Part shown: positions 61,219-64,000 of the stretch, piece after piece
How positions within the stretch are numbered: the stretch's first letter is position 1
Layout: every line of letters starts with the position of its first letter
NCBI RefSeq assembly: GCF_001536285.1
Contig: NZ_FAOZ01000038.1
Span: 1-64,000, forward strand
Origin: Parafrankia irregularis
Lineage (GTDB): Bacteria; Actinomycetota; Actinomycetes; Frankiales; Frankiaceae
Direction: 5' to 3'
DNA length: 64,000 nucleotides
Notes under the pieces: generated by a model
The model's database searches: none
Told to the model about the DNA's origin: nothing
The model's input: only the letters and a program-made list of their open reading frames with translations
Position numbers and translations under genes: made by a program

Positions 61219-62604
61219 GTGGCCGAAAGCCTCGGCTTCAAGATTGTCACCGGCAAGGGTGTGCTGGTTCCGCCCGGCGTCCAGACCGTGCGCCGGATGT
61301 CGCTCGATCTGCGGGCCGCCCAGCTCGGCATCGACTGCGTCACCCAGCAGGGTATTCCGGTGGGAATCCGCGGCGTGGTCATCTTCAAGGTCGGCGACGA
61401 CTACGTCTCCATCGCGAACGCGGCCCGCCGCTTCCTCGACCAGCAGGACAAGATGGACACCCGCGTGCACAACGTCTTCGCCGGCCACCTGCGCGCCATC
61501 GTCGGGCAGCTCACCGTCGAGGACCTCATCCGTGACCGGGAGAAGCTGACCCATCTGACCCGGGCCAGCTCCGGCACCGAAATGGAGAAGCTCGGCCTGA
61601 TCGTCGACTCGCTGCAGGTCCAGGAAATCGACGATCCCACCGGATACATCCGTAACCTCGGCCGCCCGCACGTGGCCGCGGTGGCCGCGCAGGCCCGGAT
61701 CGCCGAGGCCGAGGCCGACCGCGAGGCCACCGAGCAGGAGCAGATCGCGCTGGCGCTGAAGGCCGAGGCGCAGCGCAACAGCTCCATCAAGCAGTCCGGC
61801 TTCCAGGCCGAGATCGACGAGGCCACTGCCCGCGCCGCCCAGGCCGGCCCGCTGGCCGAGGCCGCCGCGCACCAGCAGGTCGTGGTGGAGCAGACGAGGG
61901 TCGCCGAGCTCGAGGCCGAGTTGGAGGAGCAGCGGCTGCAGGCCTCGATCCGCAAGCCTGCCGACGCCCGTGCCTACGAGCAGACCACGCTCGCACGCTC
62001 CACCCGGGACGCGCAGATCAGCGCGGCAGAGGCCGCGGCCCGGGAGGTCGAGCTCGCCGCCGCCGCCGACGCCACCAGGATCCGCACCGACGCGGACGCC
62101 CGGGCGACCCAGATCCGGATGCTGGCGACCGCCGAGGCGGAGTCGACCCGCGCGGTCGGGGACGCCAACGCCCATGCCCGCCGTGCTGTCGGCGCGGCGG
62201 AAGGCGAGGCGCTGCGGGCCTGGGGCCTGGCCGAGGCGGAATCCATCAAGGCCCGCGCGGACGCACTCGCCACAAACCAGGAAGCCGTCATCGGCCAGCA
62301 GCTCGCCGAGCAGTGGCCGGCCATCGTGGAGGCCGCGGCCAAGCAGTTCAGCGCGATCGACCAGCTGATCGTCCTGAACGGGGCGGCCGGCCTGAGCGAG
62401 ACCCTGGCCGCCGCGCTCTCCCAGGGCGCGACAGGCCTGCAGCTGGCCCGCTCCCTGCTGAGCGGCGGGTCGTCGGACGGTAAGCCGTCGGCCGCGGCCA
62501 CCACCGACGGCACCAGCACCGGCACCAGCACCAGTCCCAGGACTGGCGGGAGCGACACGGCGTCGGTTCCGGCCGTGCGGTCGCCCGGTGGAGCTGGTCG
62601 ATAG
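61219..62604 (+). CDS. SPFH/flotillin-like protein, start uncertain, no membrane anchor
   Basis: 461 residues from GTG 61219. SPFH domain: AESLGFKIVTGKGVLVPPGV, TQQGIPVGIRGVVIFKVGDD, FAGHLRAIVGQLTVEDLIRD, MEKLGLIVDSLQVQEIDD. A long helical stalk follows (about 165-400: AEAEADREATEQEQIALAL, SSIKQSGFQAEIDEA, AAEGEALRAWGLAEAES). The tail is Ser/Thr/Gly-rich. Flotillins normally begin with a membrane span and a hairpin (xKVPxPxxALxxxG); here that part is missing in frame. The frame from ATG 61145 reads TKIPNPK just where expected, so a one-base frame change near 61190 is likely. It may scaffold a membrane-linked complex, or be a damaged gene. Confidence 0.75.
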   Translation: MAESLGFKIVTGKGVLVPPGVQTVRRMSLDLRAAQLGIDCVTQQGIPVGIRGVVIFKVGDDYVSIANAARRFLDQQDKMDTRVHNVFAGHLRAIVGQLTVEDLIRDREKLTHLTRASSGTEMEKLGLIVDSLQVQEIDDPTGYIRNLGRPHVAAVAAQARIAEAEADREATEQEQIALALKAEAQRNSSIKQSGFQAEIDEATARAAQAGPLAEAAAHQQVVVEQTRVAELEAELEEQRLQASIRKPADARAYEQTTLARSTRDAQISAAEAAAREVELAAAADATRIRTDADARATQIRMLATAEAESTRAVGDANAHARRAVGAAEGEALRAWGLAEAESIKARADALATNQEAVIGQQLAEQWPAIVEAAAKQFSAIDQLIVLNGAAGLSETLAAALSQGATGLQLARSLLSGGSSDGKPSAAATTDGTSTGTSTSPRTGGSDTASVPAVRSPGGAGR

Positions 62605-62674
62605 TCTCGCGCGATCGGCCCTGCGGGCCGCTTCGCATCGTCCGGCGCGGGTCGGGCTTCGACCGGGAGCGAGC

Positions 62675-63535
62675 TCAGCGACTGCCGGGGCCTGCGGTGC
62701 GAGCGCCCCCGATGTTCGTGGTGATCTGTGCCGCGACCTCGACCAGGCGGGCGGCGATGTGCCGCGTCTCGGCACCGCTGAGGTCGCGGGGCAGGGCGGT
62801 CAGCGCGAGGGAGCAGGCCAGCGTCCCGTCCGCGGCCCAGACGGGGGCGCTCACCCCGATCACGTGCAGCCGGGTCGCGACCAGGTCCGTGGCTGTGATC
62901 TCGTGGACCGCGGGCACGTCGTGGGCCTGCACCGCCTCGTGGGCTGTGGCCTGATCGCGGTGGGATTGGACGGTCGCGCTCCAGCCGCGGGCCCGCACCT
63001 CGGCCAGTGCCGCGCGGTGGACGTCGCACTGGGGGGCGGACAGCGCCGGCTGGGCGCGGGCCAGCCAGCCGGCCTCGGCTTCGTCGCCGGCCCAGGCGAC
63101 GTAGATCGGGCCGACCGGGGCACGAAACGGCAGTCGTGACCCGCTTCTGGCGGTGAGTCCGTACGGATGCGGCACGGGGTAGGCCGCGGTGACGACGACG
63201 GCGTCGCCGTGGACGGCGCCGGCCATCGCGGTCGCCTGGAACTCGTCCCGTAGCCGCGGCAGTTCGTCGGCCAGGATGTCGGCGAGGACGACAGCCTGGC
63301 TCGCGGCCCGGCCGAGCCCGAGAAGCTCGGGGCCGAGCCGGTAGTGCGGCCCGGGTTCCCGGCGCAGCGCCAGCCCCTCGTCGCACAGTGCGAGCAGCAG
63401 TGCCTGACAGGACGAACGGGGCATACCGACCGCCCGCGCGAGGTCGGACAGGGTCCGGTCGGTCTCCGGGGTGGCGGCGAGCACCTTCAGGACCCGCGCT
63501 GCCCGCTGGACGGAGCGTGCCGGCTGGGTGGGCAT
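62675..63535 (-). CDS. IclR family transcriptional regulator
   Basis: 286 residues from ATG 63535 with GAGGAGG nine bases upstream. Winged helix: SVQRAARVLKVLAATPETD, TLSDLARAVGMPRSSCQALL, ALRREPGPHYRLG. Effector domain: LADELPRLRDEFQATAMAG, SGSRLPFRAPVGPIYVAWAG, HEITATDLVATRLHVIGVSA, PVWAADGTLACSLALTALPR, all usual for IclR. These proteins sense aromatic or small organic acids and mostly control adjacent catabolic genes. It is divergent from the LLM gene at the right edge. Cytosolic dimer or tetramer by family. Confidence 0.92.
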   Translation of the reverse strand: MPTQPARSVQRAARVLKVLAATPETDRTLSDLARAVGMPRSSCQALLLALCDEGLALRREPGPHYRLGPELLGLGRAASQAVVLADILADELPRLRDEFQATAMAGAVHGDAVVVTAAYPVPHPYGLTARSGSRLPFRAPVGPIYVAWAGDEAEAGWLARAQPALSAPQCDVHRAALAEVRARGWSATVQSHRDQATAHEAVQAHDVPAVHEITATDLVATRLHVIGVSAPVWAADGTLACSLALTALPRDLSGAETRHIAARLVEVAAQITTNIGGARTAGPGSR

Positions 63536-63553
63536 GCGTTGACGCCTCCTCGC

Positions 63554-63600
63554 GACACGTCCTACCGTGTCCTGTGTCGAGAACACTGTCTCTATATACA
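63554..63600. promoter_or_regulatory. Inverted repeats and TATATA box in the IclR-LLM promoter region
   Basis: GACACG-N6-CGTGTC (63554-63571) and GTGT-N5-ACAC (63574-63586) are followed by an AT-rich box (tctatatacata, 63591 onward) on the LLM side. Likely operators for IclR plus a -10 element for the LLM gene. Confidence 0.5.
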
Positions 63601-63617
63601 TACATCCTTGTCCGAGT

Positions 63618-64000
63618 GTGTCACTCGTGACGGGCGCCCGCCCGCGGCTCGCGCTCGGGCTACCGGTCGCCACCGCCGTGTACGGCGCGGGCGAGCAGCA
63701 CCGGATCATCGAGCTCGCCAAAGCGGCCGACGGCGCCGGCATCGACACGCTGGTGCAGAGCGATCATCTGGTGATGGGTGAGCGCACCGACCGCTACCCG
63801 TTCGGGACGTTCAAGTACCCGCACGGCTCGCCCTGGCTGGAACCGCTCACCACCCTGGCCGTGATCGCCGGGGCGACGTCGCGGGTGCGGCTGTCGACCG
63901 GGATCCTGATCGCCGCGCTGCGCCGCGCGCCCCTGCTCGCGAAGTCCGCGGCGACCCTCGACGCGCTGTCCGGGGGCCGCCTCGAGCTCGGTGTCGGGAC
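63618..64000 (+). CDS. LLM class flavin-dependent oxidoreductase, partial
   Basis: Runs off the right edge; 127 codons visible. Start GTG 63618 or the in-frame GTG 63627; no clear ribosome site. RLALGLPVATAVYGAGEQHR, IIELAKAADGAGIDTLVQSD, HLVMGERTDRYPF, PWLEPLTTLAVIAGATSRVR, LSTGILIAALRRAPLLAKSA and TLDALSGGRLELGVGT show the F420- or FMN-dependent luciferase fold, probably the F420 side by its GRLELGVG end. Divergent from the IclR gene, which likely controls it. Confidence 0.85.
   Translation, partial: MSLVTGARPRLALGLPVATAVYGAGEQHRIIELAKAADGAGIDTLVQSDHLVMGERTDRYPFGTFKYPHGSPWLEPLTTLAVIAGATSRVRLSTGILIAALRRAPLLAKSAATLDALSGGRLELGVG

Overview
The window reads as chromosomal DNA of a high-GC actinobacterium. 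G/C dominates third codon positions, GTG and TTG starts are common, and the gene content is typical of filamentous actinomycetes: a modular polyketide synthase, Ser/Thr kinases with WD40 or VHL-like sensor parts, an Excalibur protein, DUF6624, and GntR, TetR and IclR regulators. A Frankia-like organism is my guess from this gene mix; nothing in the window proves the genus.

Region 1 (1-5.7 kb, minus strand) is one module of a type I polyketide synthase, KS-AT-KR-ACP, running off the left edge into the next KS. Region 2 (6-22.6 kb) is a mixed, partly decayed stretch. It holds membrane and surface proteins (DUF4333-like, Excalibur, zinc metallopeptidase lipoprotein) and three gene relics: a WD40 remnant, an epimerase joined to the tail of an ECF41-type sigma factor, and a truncated copy of the Excalibur-protein N-terminus. 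It also holds a winged-helix protein overlapping a zinc-ribbon protein of unknown function, a kinase with seven WD40 repeats, an amidohydrolase, a PPOX-LOG fusion, a MerR/excisionase-like protein, and an SRPBCC protein divergent from a TetR regulator. Region 3 (22.6-30.4 kb) has a kinase with a VHL-like C-terminus, a pair of class III CoA-transferase genes (one lacking the catalytic Asp) with an orphan branched-chain-type binding protein, a TetR regulator and a DUF4190 protein.

Region 4 (30.5-48.7 kb) is a catabolic block, almost all on the minus strand. In transcription order it holds an LLM flavin oxidoreductase, an FAA hydrolase, a ring-cleaving dioxygenase of the NicX (2,5-dihydroxypyridine dioxygenase) type, a VOC protein, a Rieske oxygenase, an SDR, a second VOC protein, a cysteine hydrolase (NicF-like), a class II aldolase, and a molybdenum hydroxylase with one FAD subunit, one 2Fe-2S subunit and two different large subunits. 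A GntR/FCD regulator, an amidase and a third VOC protein lie at the promoter-proximal end. Together these suggest degradation of an N-heteroaromatic compound: Mo-dependent hydroxylation, ring opening, then deamidation.

Region 5 (48.7-64 kb, mostly plus strand) has a GntR/UTRA regulator, an MFS exporter, a complete dipeptide-type ABC importer (two ATPases, two permeases, a lipoprotein), two tandem NtaA-type flavin monooxygenases, an MBL-fold protein, an SPFH/flotillin-like protein, an IclR regulator and the start of another LLM enzyme. A shared motif (core TGTATAC) lies before both GntR genes and suggests regions 4 and 5 are co-regulated. Many gene junctions in regions 4 and 5 carry a private 13-25 bp tandem repeat. 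I saw no rRNA, tRNA, CRISPR array or intact insertion sequence.
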